Of a stretch of 64,000 bases of DNA, positions 1-11,304 are shown in pieces. Source of the stretch: Gamsiella multidivaricata (taxonomy: Eukaryota; Mortierellomycota; Mortierellomycetes; Mortierellales; Mortierellaceae); contig NW_026251721.1 in assembly GCF_025024155.1 (NCBI RefSeq), forward strand, positions 1 through 64,000, in the 5' to 3' direction. Position 1 is the stretch's first letter. Each line of letters starts with the position of its first letter. The translations under genes and the position numbers were made by a program. The notes beneath the pieces are model-generated. The model was not told the DNA's origin, made no database searches, and saw nothing but the letters and a program-made list of their open reading frames with translations.

Positions 1-1850
1 TCGAAACATCTCATAGATGTCATGCCCCATATCCTTACACTCTCCTGGAAGTCCATGAACGACAAGGACTTTTCCAGCACCAAAGGTACCAGCAACGATA
101 GCGACCAAGGCGATGGCGCCATTTCCCACAGGCCCGACAAGATCCATCTCGAAACCAGAGCTCGCCTTGAGCGCTACAAAGCAATAGCTCAACAATGTCA
201 TGCCCTTCAAATTAAGGATCTGTTTGTCGGACATCATGCGGGGGATCAGGTTGAAACGGTCATCTTTCGTTTCTCCAGAGCGAGCGGAATTGATGGGTTA
301 GCGGGTATCCAGGATATGACGTTACTGGGCGTCGTACATGTCGCAGAAGCCCTAGATATCAGAGTTATCCGGCCATTGCTCAATGTGTCAAAGGTATACA
401 GCACCTTCTTTTTATGTCGTGTGTATCGATATGGGTTAATTGAGGGTGAGGGCGCAATGGTCTAATACATTGTCCACAAACATTTGATCATCAAGGAGCG
501 ATTACGGGCAACGTGCAAAGATGCGGGCATACAATGGGTCGAGGATCCTTCGAACCGATCGTTAGACTATCAGCGCAACGTGATCCGCCATTACCAACAC
601 GAACTTGATGCACAGGTCGCGCAGGATCCTCAGTCGCGATTGCGCCCGTTATCAACCAGTGCATTGTTGGCATTTCGGGAACGAATGGATCAGCATCGTC
701 GATTTGTCTGGGATCAAGGTACTCAGCAGAACATGGCTACGTTCCGATACAGTGGTGTATGGAACTCATGACACCAAAATACGACTCCTCTTTCTACCTA
801 GTGAAGCCATGGCTACGGGACATTTGGTTTGACTCTGATAACGGCGTCTGTCATATCAAATTGCAAACAGCGCCTGTGCCGAACAACATTGCAGCATCGA
901 CTAATATGGGGTGGCTGCAGGAATCTGAGACCCATGTTGCAACACGGATACTTTCCTTCTTGGTGCGCTGGGTGAATTGCAAGGATCATTCACCCCGTCT
1001 AGAGGACATCCAAACACTGCTCAACCATCTGAGACAGCCACCTGTGGAGTCATCATCTTCGATTCCTGGACCCCCTGTGCCTGCGATCGAGCATGAAGAT
1101 GATGCTAGCTCTACGGTTTACAGGCGGAAGAAAACACGGGCGTCTAAGCATCGACTGGGCATGCGGCAGACAGCTCAATCCCAGGATCCTGGATACGTTA
1201 TGAACGATCAGAGAGCGGAACTGTCCACGACATTGTTGACACGGCAGCCTGTTAATATTGCGGGCGTCTTGTTCACTCCACCTCGCAAGACCAAAGGTGT
1301 CCTCGATCACTGGACGCTCTCACGTCAGCCCATGTCCTCTGCAGAACAATTGGCGGCCTCGGTGTGTGCGGATCTGGACACGCAAGTGGACCTGGTTTGG
1401 GATCAACGTTTTTTTATCAGAATTGAACCTAGTCCTGGTTTACCAGGATCAGCCATGTCCCTGCGACAGAGCCATCTTCGTGTCCGACCATTGGCCGCAA
1501 GCGACGTCCCAACCATTCAGCGACTGCTTGAGACGGACCCGCAGCATGGAGAGGACTCGAACAAATTGAAGACCTGGATGTTCATTGTCTCAGGAAAGGT
1601 CAGGTTCACCATCCCTGTGATCTGTTACATGGAAGAGCACAGCCTCAGGACGGATGAATTGAATCCTAGCACGAATACAAAGTTCGGACGCAGAGGTTCG
1701 TTGTCGGAGAGGGTAGTTTCTCTGCCGACTCTGGGCATCAACATGTTTCCATCCGGACTCGTAACCAAGAGCTGGTTCAAATCCAATGCTCCTGCAGACG
1801 CTCGCGATATTCGCGATTACTTGTTATGCGAGACAAGAAAAGGGCAGTAA
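1..1850 (+). CDS. tilS: TilS-like tRNA(Ile)-lysidine synthase, 5'-truncated by the window edge
   Basis: The family attaches lysine to C34 of tRNA(Ile)2 so that it reads AUA; in fungi this is expected to act in mitochondria. The frame is open from base 1. My model has exons 1-393, 496-718 and 802-1850, with introns 394-495 (phase 0) and 719-801 (phase 1), and the frame closes at the TAA 1848-1850. The first exon carries the GHHAGDQVET motif, equivalent to the HHxDDxxET box of the N-type ATP-pyrophosphatase fold. The second begins at the family segment RLRATCKDAGIQWVEDPSN followed by an RN.IR motif. The SGGxDS PP-loop is not present and must lie upstream of the window. The third exon is a weakly conserved C-terminal region of about 350 residues, longer than in bacterial enzymes. 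The family call is confident; the details of the C-terminal region are not. Confidence 0.82.
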
Positions 1851-1893
1851 AATGCTTTATTAGATAATGGATTAATGGATTAAATGAATTTGT

Positions 1894-4647
1894 TTATGCT
1901 ACTACGCAGTTGGGTATCGTGACTTTGAGATTTCCATCCTTGTCAAAGAGGCCCCAGTTAGGTTCAACAGGTACCGAAGGGTCGGTCTTCCAGGGCTCGT
2001 CCTTGAACTCAAACCAGTAATCTGTATGAACAAAACAGAAACAAACAAACAAAAAAAAAAAGGTTAATTGGCGATCTGATGAATAGTCCGGAACAGGGTG
2101 TGTGCATCGAACATTTGCGGCTACATATAACTTACATGGGATGCCCTGAGTGTTGGCCTGGCAGATAAAATCATTGATCATGATCTGGAGGTTATCGACA
2201 CCGGGGACGGCCGAGGGCGAATCAATAGCAGTGGCAGGAGCGGATGGCCAGCCGACTTCGGAGATTGCGCCCTTGATGCCGGACTTGGTGGGGTTTCCGA
2301 TGATCGTATAGTTGTACTGTGCAAAGGTCCAGTTGGCGCCCTCGGCGGCGGCGACCCCCGCAAAGTACGGATGCAAGTTACCGCTGAGCTCATCCGAGAC
2401 CTCGGCCAGGGCCGAATTCAAATTGTTCCCGATCTCGGATGTGAAGACGGGGATGGACTTGTTGTAGCGGGTACGGATGTTCGTCCGGACCGTGGACATG
2501 AGACTCCCCAGAGCTGCGAGGGTCATATCCTTGCGGAAGAGGACCTCGTTACCGACACTGATGCCCTGGACCATATCTGTGCCGTAGGTGTCCAGGACCT
2601 TGAACAAGGTATCGTACTGACGCTGGACGGTCGTCTGGTTCGTGTCGACCCAGAGCGTCAGGACGACCTTCATGGTATTGTTGAGTTTGAGGGCTTGGAT
2701 CGCCTGGAAGGTCAGTTCGGCCTGGTTGCAGTCCATGCCGTAGAGGCGGATGCGGTTCGTGAGCTGGGACATGATGATAACATCGTCGACGACGTTCTGG
2801 AGCGTGGCGCCGCACCAGGGCATGAGGGCATTGGCGGGGTTGTAGTCGAGTCCGTAGAAGGATTTGTGCAGGTTCGGGTTCGGTGTGAACTGCGTGATCA
2901 ACGGAGTGTCCTTGGGCGGCGCGTCCGGGTTTCTATATCCAGGAAGTGGGGGGAGGAATGGAATGGAATGGATGCATGAAATTATGAAGGGTTAGACAAT
3001 CGAAAATAGACTGGCACAGCATCGCAGCATTTTTAGAGACACAAAAAAAAATATTCAGGATTCAGGATTCAAAAAAGGAACGTACGGTAGTGGAGCAAGA
3101 CCATCGATCTTGCCCTTGCGCGTGACAAAGCCCAAGACAATGCCGGCGATGACCCCCACCAGGGCAAGGATACCGACGACGCAGCAGATCCCGCGCCACT
3201 TGCGGCTCGTCCTGCTTTTGCGCTTCAACCATTCGCTCTTCTCCATGAGGATGCGACCGCCGAAATCCGAGTCGGAGGAATTATAGTTCTCCTTCTGATC
3301 CTTGGTCACCATCGCGGCCGAGACGAGCTCCATCCTCTTCGAGCCCTTGATCGACCCCTCCCTGTTGACCTTGGCCTGTACCGGCCGTGGCAGCGACGCC
3401 GCCAGGAGTCGTTCTCCCTTCGCGTTCAGCTCAATCCCACCACCCCCAGCACTCGACGAAGAATAGCTCGAGTTCGGACGCGACGATTTCGAAGATCGAT
3501 GACCAGAGGAGATGAAACCCGGCCGGGGCTTCCCTAGACCCTCACTGTCACTGCCAAACACGTCGTCATCGTCGTCATCCCTGTTCAAGATGTCGTACAG
3601 ATCCTCTTTGCTGGTGATGGATTCCGAGTTCTGCAAAACCGCGAGATGTGTTGTGACGGGCGCCAGACTAGAGGCTGGTGAGTTGGCATTGGACGAAATA
3701 CTGTGTGTGGCTCCTAGGACCGCAGACCGTGGCCGTGGTGGGCGGGGAGAGGATGAAGAGGGCTGGGCAGCCAAGGCTCGCTGGCGTGAGGATTCTTTTA
3801 ACCTGGCATCGACAGCTGCAAGGACATTTGGGGCCATCAATGGCGAGCTGTCGGGGAAGGAGCATACAGAGTCCGGCCGGAGGGCTGCGGGCGTTGCTGA
3901 GGGCCGGGTATAAGGAAGGTGTGTGCCGCCATTGGCCTGGTGATCCAGAGAAATATCCGATTCGGGCGTTGGATGTGACATTGCGAACCCTTGAGTGGTT
4001 GTCGAAGGGTTGGGCGAAGGCGAGCGTGATGGGAATCCTTGAGAATGGACAATGGACGCACGATTCGAGGGCATGGGAGAAGAATGGTGGATTGCTGGGA
4101 TATGAATAGGTGTCGATCGAATCTGGCGTGGCAGACTTCCTGAATGATTCTGTTCCGCAGAGTTTTCTGGATCGGAACTGCTCCGGTCGATCGCCGGCAC
4201 CTCAGGCAAGGGTGCGCTCCTGAGGGCATTCGTTGGGTCTGACCGTGTCGAAGGTTGGTGAGAAGCAAACAAAAGACCGCGATCGAAAACCATTTCCTCT
4301 CCAGGTGTCATTGGCAAATGTGCGGGGTTAAAATGATCATGCGCCAGCCGGGTGCTGAACTGTGGATAACCTGCGGTTTCGCCAGAGTTGAGAGAGTGCG
4401 CAAAAGGTGATACATGTGTCGGCCGGTCAGTCCCCCGTGAGCTGGATGCGGATGAGGTCGGTACGCTCGCTGAGGTGGATGCTACCGAAGCTGGAGGTGT
4501 GTTATCGACGCTGGCTGTGAGTCCATGGTGTGTAGGTACTGGCATGGCGAATGCGGACGCATGGTTGGGAACAAGGCCTGACGATGGCCGTGTCTTTGTT
4601 CCTGGTGTTGCTGTCGAGCTGTTTCCTGTGGTGTGTGATGATTCCAT
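1894..4647 (-). CDS. GH17 glucan endo-1,3-beta-glucosidase with N-terminal membrane anchor (BtgC-like)
   Basis: Predicted to hydrolyse or remodel cell-wall beta-1,3-glucan at the cell surface. Exons on the minus strand are 4647-3086, 2932-2136 and 2021-1894; phases close to 828 residues ending at TAA 1896-1894. Residues 1-480 are Ser/Thr/Pro-rich and low in complexity. A single hydrophobic segment near residues 486-508 (ICCVVGILALVGVIAGIVLG) is preceded by a Lys/Arg-rich stretch and has no cleavable signal, which predicts a type II membrane protein. The rest is a GH17 barrel. SVGNEVL supplies the likely acid/base Glu (about residue 650) and ISEVGWPS the likely nucleophile Glu (about 746). The third exon restores a YYWFEFKDEPWK motif typical of the family end. 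Aspergillus BtgC-type proteins have the same order: Ser-rich region, membrane segment, GH17. The start is the first ATG of the long exon. Confidence 0.92.
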
Positions 4648-7237
4648 GCTGTGCAGTGAAGGTTCGCTGCAGAAAAAAAAAAATAAGGGTAGAAAAAAAT
4701 CGCGCTACGTGCGAGTGTTGAAGAGATGCAAAGTGGAGAGCGCGAAATTACTCGACAGACGGGGCAAAAATGAAGAGAGGCGATAGAAAACACTGCAGGA
4801 AGAGTTGGGCGTTAGGAATGATGGGAGGACAGCGATGGGCGCTAGAGAAGAAGGCGAGGAACGAAAGGAATAAATAATTGGCAAAAAAAAAAAATGTGTA
4901 AAGAATAAGAGTGGGAACGATGACGGACGGGCGCTGTGAGGCGCTGGAAACGGGATTATTATATTCAGGCAAGCAGATAACAATTTAACGTTTTTGATTT
5001 TTGCTGCTCTCGTTCTCATGAATTTGGCACTCAGAACGGCTGCCAGGGGGCATATCATAGGGAAGACAGACCCAATAGAGTGAGATAACAAAGCGGGCGT
5101 GTAAGCTGTATCTCCATTTGCAGCCGCACTTCATCGGTCATCGTTTAAGCCCTTGTCTATGACGCCAATGGCGGGTGAAGAGGAGGTTCGTCGTTGACCC
5201 TGCTGGCGGTACCTGCTACAACGGACAGAGAAAATCGGTTTACGGACCGTCTGCAGGTACAGGACCTGTGTGCGGACGTTACAATGATCCAGTAGGATGA
5301 TGTGATGTCCATGATAAGGGTTTCCAGGCACATCGCGGTTTAATCGTCCATCGATCCACTTCTGCTCTCATTTATTGTCCCCTTCAACGACATCCTTCTC
5401 ATAGTCCTCTTTGTGGATTCCTCTTCATTTCGTAATTTCGTCATAGTTCTTCCTCTTGTTGCTGTGGGTAGTGCAAAACAAAATATATATATTTCGATTA
5501 TGACATCCGAACATTGACCCTGGCGCAGGGTCGTCGTGTTACGGCGATGACATGTTGATTCGCGTGGATCCAGCTTGTTTGTCACAACGCGTAATTTTGA
5601 GAAGAGCTTCAAGGACGTGCTTGGTCTGTGTGAATGTGCTGTATATAGAGCTTGTTTATTGTTGGTTTTTTTTTTTTTGTTTATGAAATTTTTACATCGT
5701 TTGGATTCCTCACCTCTGCGCACAACAAAAGGCACACAAATAGTAGTGGGGAACTCAAACAGCAAACAATGCGGTAATGATGATATTGTCTATTGAAGGA
5801 AGCAAAGAAGAAATAAAGCTTCTCTAACATCAATGGGGCTCCTTTCTTGATTCCATGAGGAAGACGAGAGGTCTCTATTTCTCAACATCATGCTCCACCT
5901 GCGCGTGCGCCAAGGTATATATAAAAAAAAGTCTCTCGAGAGAGCAAACATAACGCTCAAGGATTTTTATCCGCAATGGCTGCCTTCCTATAGGCGCTGT
6001 CATCTAGATAAACCGTAGACTGGGCCCCATGTGCGCCTCAGGCATATGGATACAGATTCCTGTGCAACCATGGAAGATTGCTCGTAGAAAAAAGAAAAGA
6101 AAATATAAGATGAGAGCTTTCTCTCTTGAGCCAGAAGGATTACAAGAAAAAAGAACACCTTGCACTTTGCAATGCGCGCGTATACGCCATGGCCGTTGGC
6201 ATAGCGGTGGATTATATACATGAATCGTAGACTTCTTGTCTTGCAAGCGAAAAGCTGTTGAGGGGAAGGAGAGAGAGGAAGACTGATCTTCACCTTTATT
6301 CCTAGTTGGATTTTCTCATCGTGTTATCTTGCATACGCCGAAGTGTCTCGCGGATACCACTCATGCATGCACGTTTTACTTTAATTTCTTGTGCTAAACC
6401 ATGTAGAACACAAGTGCTGACTGGTGGGATGGAAGCATCAAAATAGCATGCAGACTAGGAGGCCCACACGACTCCCCTAGTCTACAAGCGATAAGGCCAG
6501 TCATCGAATGCGCACCTATCAAATCTTTGCGGCACCTCAAGCGCTATGCTTGGCTAAAAGACGCTTGCTTAGCTCGGGCCAGCTTCTCAGCACTCCTACT
6601 ACTTATTAAATCAGTTGGGGGCGTCCTTAACTCTGTCATACATTAACTTTCATTTTTCAGATATCAAGGTATCATTGTGGAGTTGCTCACTCTCTCTTTA
6701 GAGACACAAAACGACAGCCAGAAAGCTCTCACAAGGTGATCGAATGGCGTCGAGTAGGCTTGATTAACGCCACGCCCCAATTGCTCTCCTTCACGAGTAC
6801 CGGGATCAACTTGCACACTGAATATTACTATTTCTTTGTTGCCACATGAAATCTGTATGAGCATGAACCCGTTCAGTCCCCCGTTATTTGAGCATGATTT
6901 TCTAAGAAATGCCTTGTTCCCAGGGGTTGATTCCAAAAGACCCGATTATTGGCGGGTGAATGAAACATGCTCCACTAATTCAGTAGCGTGCCTGATTCAA
7001 ACTCATTCTCGAGGGAAGAGAGAGGGGAATGAGGAGGTTTCGAGGGAACACACTCAACACAGCAATTTAGTTATGTAGCTAAAAGAGATTGAAAGGAACA
7101 GAAAACGCTTTTCTTTTCTTGGTTTATTCCATTCGATTCAAAGATCGATCTATCTTGGTTGGAATGCGAGGAGAGGAGCGGACCCTCTTCCAAGGACGGA
7201 GGAGGTATGGTGAAGGAAGGACGCAAGGATGCTTCTT
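4648..7237 (-). other. Intergenic, 2.6 kb
   Basis: This stretch holds the 5' flank of the GH17 gene and the 3' flank of the first LPMO-like gene. Short open frames (for example 6664-6936 minus and 5340-5765 minus) begin at non-ATG codons or have no recognisable family features, so I do not call them. A 12-bp perfect palindrome, TCTCTCGAGAGA, lies at 5932-5943, just after a TATATATAAAAAAAA tract. I saw no RNA gene. Confidence 0.6.
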
Positions 7238-8040
7238 TTACTTGCCGATTTGGATATCCTATATTCGACGCAAAGAGTAGATAACGCGTGTTTAGTGCAT
7301 GGCCATATTTTGTACCAGGGATTTGCAGATAGAATGAGAGCAGAGACAGATATAAAGATACTTACAGCGCAGGAAGTGTACCACTCGCCCTTGTTCAACA
7401 TCCATCTCCACTGGAGCAGGTAGACACCGGAGGCACGGGTAGGAACCTTGAAGCAGCCTCCGCAGGCGCGGCGGTCCTCGTTGCTTCCCTTCATGCAGTT
7501 CTTGTAGGGCAACTTGGCGATGGTGTTCTTGAGCAAATCAGCCTGGCTGATATCCTTGCCGTTGCGGACCTTCGACAAGTTGATCTGAACGGTGGTCTTG
7601 CTCTCGCCGCTCTTGCCGTGGTTCTTGGCGGGCCAGCGGACGCAAAGGGTATCACCAACGGAGGTGACGGTCATGCGACCAAACTTGCCACCATAAGCAG
7701 CAGAGACAGGGTTGGCGCGGGTCTCATCAGCACCCTTCTCCGCGCCGTGCTTGCGGTCAGAGCAGGCGACTGCATGGTTAGGGTCGGGGTTCTTGTGGGT
7801 CTGCTGGTAGTGGCGGGAAGGCCAGTCAGAGTCCAAGGAGCCGAAGGCCTTGCCGAGAGGGAAGCGACGGGCATAACCCTGGCACTTGCCTCCCTTGTCG
7901 GACCAGTCCTGGACCTTGGAGTTTTTGAACTTCCAGTCAACGCAGTCCATCCAGGAGTGAGCCTCAACCTGGGGGGTGTAGGTGGAGAGGACGGCCAAGG
8001 AGGCGACCACGAGAGCGGTGAAGGAGGTCTTGAAAAGCAT
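7238..8040 (-). CDS. Secreted LPMO-like protein, copy 1 (N-terminal His after signal peptide)
   Basis: Exons 8040-7366 and 7258-7238 encode 231 residues; intron 7365-7259 is phase 0. Residues 1-27 form a signal peptide that would be cut after VEA, making His28 (HSWMDCVDWKF) the first mature residue. A free N-terminal His is the hallmark of copper-binding lytic polysaccharide monooxygenases. Near the C-terminus, LLQWRWMLNKGEWYTSCADI resembles the LPMO end segment in which an aromatic residue sits at the axial copper position. The mature part has eight Cys, all kept in the neighbouring paralogue. Conserved internal His candidates for the second brace ligand lie in RHYQQ, KHG and KNH. The second exon adds only DIQIGK and stop; its match to copy 2 supports the splice. 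I cannot assign an AA family or substrate. A non-catalytic copper-binding relative is the main alternative. Confidence 0.72.
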
Positions 8041-8221
8041 GGTGATAGGGCTTCGGAGGTAGGGGTTGAGGTGAGAGCGGAAAGCGGGAAGGTTGAAGTG
8101 TGGGTAGGGGAGAGGGGGTTGCTAGGTAGTGTAGCGTGAAGGGCGTGTGGGTAACCGGATGGAAGGGGGAATTGACAAGGAGCAAGAAAAAAAAACCTCA
8201 GCAGGGGTCTTGGGCCCTTGG

Positions 8222-8229
8222 TATTTATA
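8222..8229 (-). promoter_or_regulatory. TATA box of LPMO-like copy 1
   Basis: The minus strand reads TATAAATA about 180 bp upstream of the ATG at 8040, with a pyrimidine-rich leader between. The position fits a core promoter; this is a motif call only. Confidence 0.5.
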
Positions 8230-8857
8230 CAACGCTAGCAGGGAAGTCCTGGAGAGGACGCAGATGCTCGAAGGTTGATGAAAGGCTGGCCCGTCAGCAA
8301 TGGAATGTGGCCCGGTGCAGGGCTGAGGGTACTTACTGATTAGCTATGTAATTGAGTTCCATGGTATATTTACATCTCTCGCCAAGGCTCTGCTAGTATC
8401 GAAAAAAAAAAATAGCACTACTTCAAACCAAAAATGAGCAGAAATAATCCACAGACGGACCCGCACGACTCGATCGAGATAAAGGCTAGTGTAGATTTCA
8501 TGCCCCATGCCTTCCAAAGTACACATTTGGGAGTGGGACCGATGAGCACTGGAGCCTTGGCTGACAAGGTACAGTACAGCGCAACCGTTGGAGTGGACTT
8601 TATTTTTACTTTATTGGTTGGTTCCCCCTCGACCCATGCGTCGAATTAAAAAAGAACCGCGTATCTTCATATTAGCAGAGCTTCTCGAACGACGACATAC
8701 GAAAACCTACTCGGCGCATTATCTTACGCCCTCCACCACATTGTGTTCCCCTCTATGCAAGGCGGAAATGAAATCCGTCCTCTTCTAGCCTTGTCTACGC
8801 CCTTTCCCTCATTAGTGGCTCTTTGAACGTACGCACCGAACAATTCCCGGCTTTGCC

Positions 8858-8946
8858 AATTATTTATTTTTTCCTCCCCGGATTTTGAGGCAGACCAAAT
8901 TATTTATTTTTTTTCTCCCCGGATTTTGAGGTATTGAGGTAGACCG
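8858..8946. repeat. Imperfect 40-bp tandem duplication
   Basis: Two adjacent copies, starting at 8858 and 8898, share an AATTATTTATTTTTT tract followed by CTCCCCGGATTTTGAGG and a short AGACC end. The second copy has a small insertion before its AGACC end. This looks like a simple local duplication in spacer. Confidence 0.8.
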
Positions 8947-10155
8947 ACTCCCTGGCATTCAGAGAAATTTTTTGTGATACAAAAACAAAAGCACAAAAAC
9001 ATGAGCACTCTTTGGCGATAAGCTCAAACGAGAACTTGTTGGTCAGCCTCGTTGTCTCATCTCCTTGTCTTCTCTTCTGAGCGTCCACCGGCCCAGCACG
9101 CTGTTCATTTCATCTAGTCTACCTCGAAGAAGGACCACCTTCTAGTCCGTTCTTTCATGAAAAATACCCACACTTTGAGGCTCACGTAAAGAACTTTCCA
9201 TCATCAGCCGCTGCTAGACTCCATTGCCACAATATGTCTGCATTCCGCCGGAGAGATTGAAGTGAAAGTGGGTGATAAATATAGAAAAATAAAATAAAAT
9301 AAAAAAAACCGGGCCTAGCCATAGAAAAATCCTCGGTGGTCGAGTAACAATAACAGCAGTACCTGCTCAATTGGCTCTCACTTTCACTTTTGCTCACTAC
9401 ACATTTGGCATTTGGTCGGAAAGTGAGCATCATGATCTCCCCCCTCCTCCAATTTTCTTTTATAAGGTTCGTAATACTATACAGACAAATAGGCAAAAAA
9501 AAACATGGAGCGCGCACCTTTCGATTCTCTACTTCAGTAACCTGTACGCAACCGTCTGGGCAAGGGGGGGGGGCGCGTATATCCGTATTCAGCGGATGGA
9601 GAAAAATAAAGACAGTATGTCTCCGTTATTGAAGAAAGATAAAGGCGTCTGCGTTACACTGGCTTATGATGAGAAAAAAAAAAAAAGGAAACCTACCACT
9701 CCGTTGGAGCGACCTGACTGGCTATGCGCCGGGGTCTAAAAATAAAATCAGGCAATTTCCCGGTTCATTTCTTAAGCATTGGAGCTGCCGTTGCTCTCCA
9801 CACATTGGATCTGCTTCCATGTCTTCGTAAATGAACGCCCGGATCTAGAACATCCAGGATGCAGACGCTCCGTCCCCCCCCCTCTCTCTCTCTCTCCCCA
9901 CGCGACGCTCAGTTCCCAACAACACGTCCTTCATGTTTCTCATGGGTACGCGTAACGCGTTAGTGTGTTTTTTAATCGTGGTTAATCTAGAAAGGATGAG
10001 CTTCTACGGCTAAATGCAAAATCACAAGCCTCCAGTATATGTAATAACAAGCAGAAACAGTATAGTTAATTAGATAGATGGACGAACTGGAAAAAAAGAG
10101 GGTTTCGTCGGTTACTCGTGTTCTGCTACAGGGGTCAGAATAACCGGGCGATTCT

Positions 10156-11133
10156 TTAGTGACGACGAGCGGCAACGTTGTGCACGCCGACTGCGACGCC
10201 AGAATCTCCACCAATTTGAATATCCTAGTCACAAGGGAGCAAGATTACCCGTATTTAGTACTCTACGACCTTTTTTTTTTTTTTTTGGTATCTTTTCCAG
10301 GGCAAGAAGACAAAATATAGAAATGAAGGGAAAACTTACGGCGCAAGAGGTGTACCACTCGCCGGGGTTCAGCTGCAGATAACGGACAAAAAAAAAAAAA
10401 GAAAAGAAAATTGTATGTTAGCCCCATTCGTTTCTACTCCCCCTCATTTTCACCTTGCATCCTCCCGTTTTTTCCGCAACGCTACAATAGAACGTACCAT
10501 CCACCTCCACTGCAACAGGTAGATACCACTAGCACGGACAGGAACTTTGAAGCATCCACCGCAGGGACGTTTATCGGGCGTAGAGGCAGATCCACAGTTC
10601 TTGTAGGGCAACCTAGCGATCGTGTTCTGGAGCAATTGCTGCTGGGTCGGATCCGCGCCGTTCTTGTTCTTGGACAGGTTAATCTGCACAACCGTGTTAT
10701 CCTCGTTGTGCTCCGCATGGTTCTTGGCAGGCCAGCGAACGCACAGCGTGTCGCCGACCGAGGTCATGGTCATACGGCCCCACTTGCCGCCATAGGCTGC
10801 GCTAGGAATGCGGGCCAGTGTCTCGTCCGAGCCCACGTCCTTGCCGTGCTTGTGATCGGAGCAAGGCAGTGCTGTGTTCGGGTTACCCGCCTGTTGGTAA
10901 TGACGCGAGGGATCTGCGCTGTCCAGGGAGGCGAAGGGCTTTCCGATTGGATAGCGGCGCGCGTAGCCCACGCACTTGCCTCCCTTGTCGGACCAGTCGG
11001 GCTTGGAGGGGTTGTTGAATTTCCAGTCGACGCAGTCCATCCAGGAGTGAGCCTCTGCCTGAGGGGTGTAGGAGGAGAACACGGCCAGGGCTGAGACCAG
11101 GATGGCGGTGTAGGTGGTAGTAGAGAAGATCAT
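10156..11133 (-). CDS. Secreted LPMO-like protein, copy 2 (paralogue of 7238-8040)
   Basis: Exons 11133-10498, 10372-10340 and 10224-10156 encode 245 residues; all junctions are phase 0. A signal peptide of 28 residues ends QAEA, so mature His29 begins HSWMDCVDWKF exactly as in copy 1. All eight mature Cys are kept, as are SDKGGKC, RHYQQ, TSVGDTLCVRWPAKNH, LPYKNC and CGGCFKVP. The tiny 33-nt middle exon supplies LNPGEWYTSCA. The last exon gives DIQIGGDSGVAVGVHNVAARRH, a longer tail than copy 1. The intron between TSCA and DIQI is at the same place in both copies; the intron after WRWM is only in copy 2. Same strand and neighbouring position point to tandem duplication. Function is inferred as for copy 1. 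Confidence 0.72.
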
Positions 11134-11293
11134 GGTCTGTGTGATGCCGAGGGGATACGCGTGAGGGATGTTGTCTGGGGGAGAAAGTCGATTGTATGAT
11201 GCACAATAGAGGGTAAGTTTTACGTGTCAAGGGCTGTGGAGAACAAGAGAGCAGGAAGAGGAGGAGGGATGGGATGTTGGATGGATAGCCAGC

Positions 11294-11304
11294 TTTTATA
11301 TATA
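11294..11304 (-). promoter_or_regulatory. TATA box of LPMO-like copy 2
   Basis: The minus strand reads TATATATAAAA about 160 bp upstream of the ATG at 11133, at nearly the same distance as the TATA box of copy 1. Motif call only. Confidence 0.5.

Larger units (their letters stand above)
8041..10155. other. Intergenic, 2.1 kb, between the two LPMO-like genes
   Basis: Apart from the promoter of copy 1 and the 40-bp tandem duplication at 8858-8946, I see only AT-rich spacer with short homopolymers and a CT-repeat near 9882-9897. Open frames here have no family features. The terminal region next to 10156 is the 3' flank of copy 2. Confidence 0.55.

Noticed and set aside
720..800. Apparent frameshift in the TilS-like gene
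   Set aside because: A GT-AG intron at 719-801 with a pyrimidine-rich 3' end (TTTCTACCTAG) restores the frame, so no mutation is needed.
2371..2979. 202-codon plus-strand frame
   Set aside because: It lies wholly opposite the GH17 catalytic exon and shows the Gly/Val/Asp-rich composition of an antisense shadow.
6664..6936. 90-codon minus-strand frame before the LPMO-like pair
   Set aside because: It starts at a non-ATG codon, has no signal or motif and no splice partners I could find; most likely chance.
7618..8139. 173-codon plus-strand frame opposite LPMO-like copy 1
   Set aside because: Antisense shadow of a conserved coding exon; the paralogue gives a similar shadow at 10411-11094.
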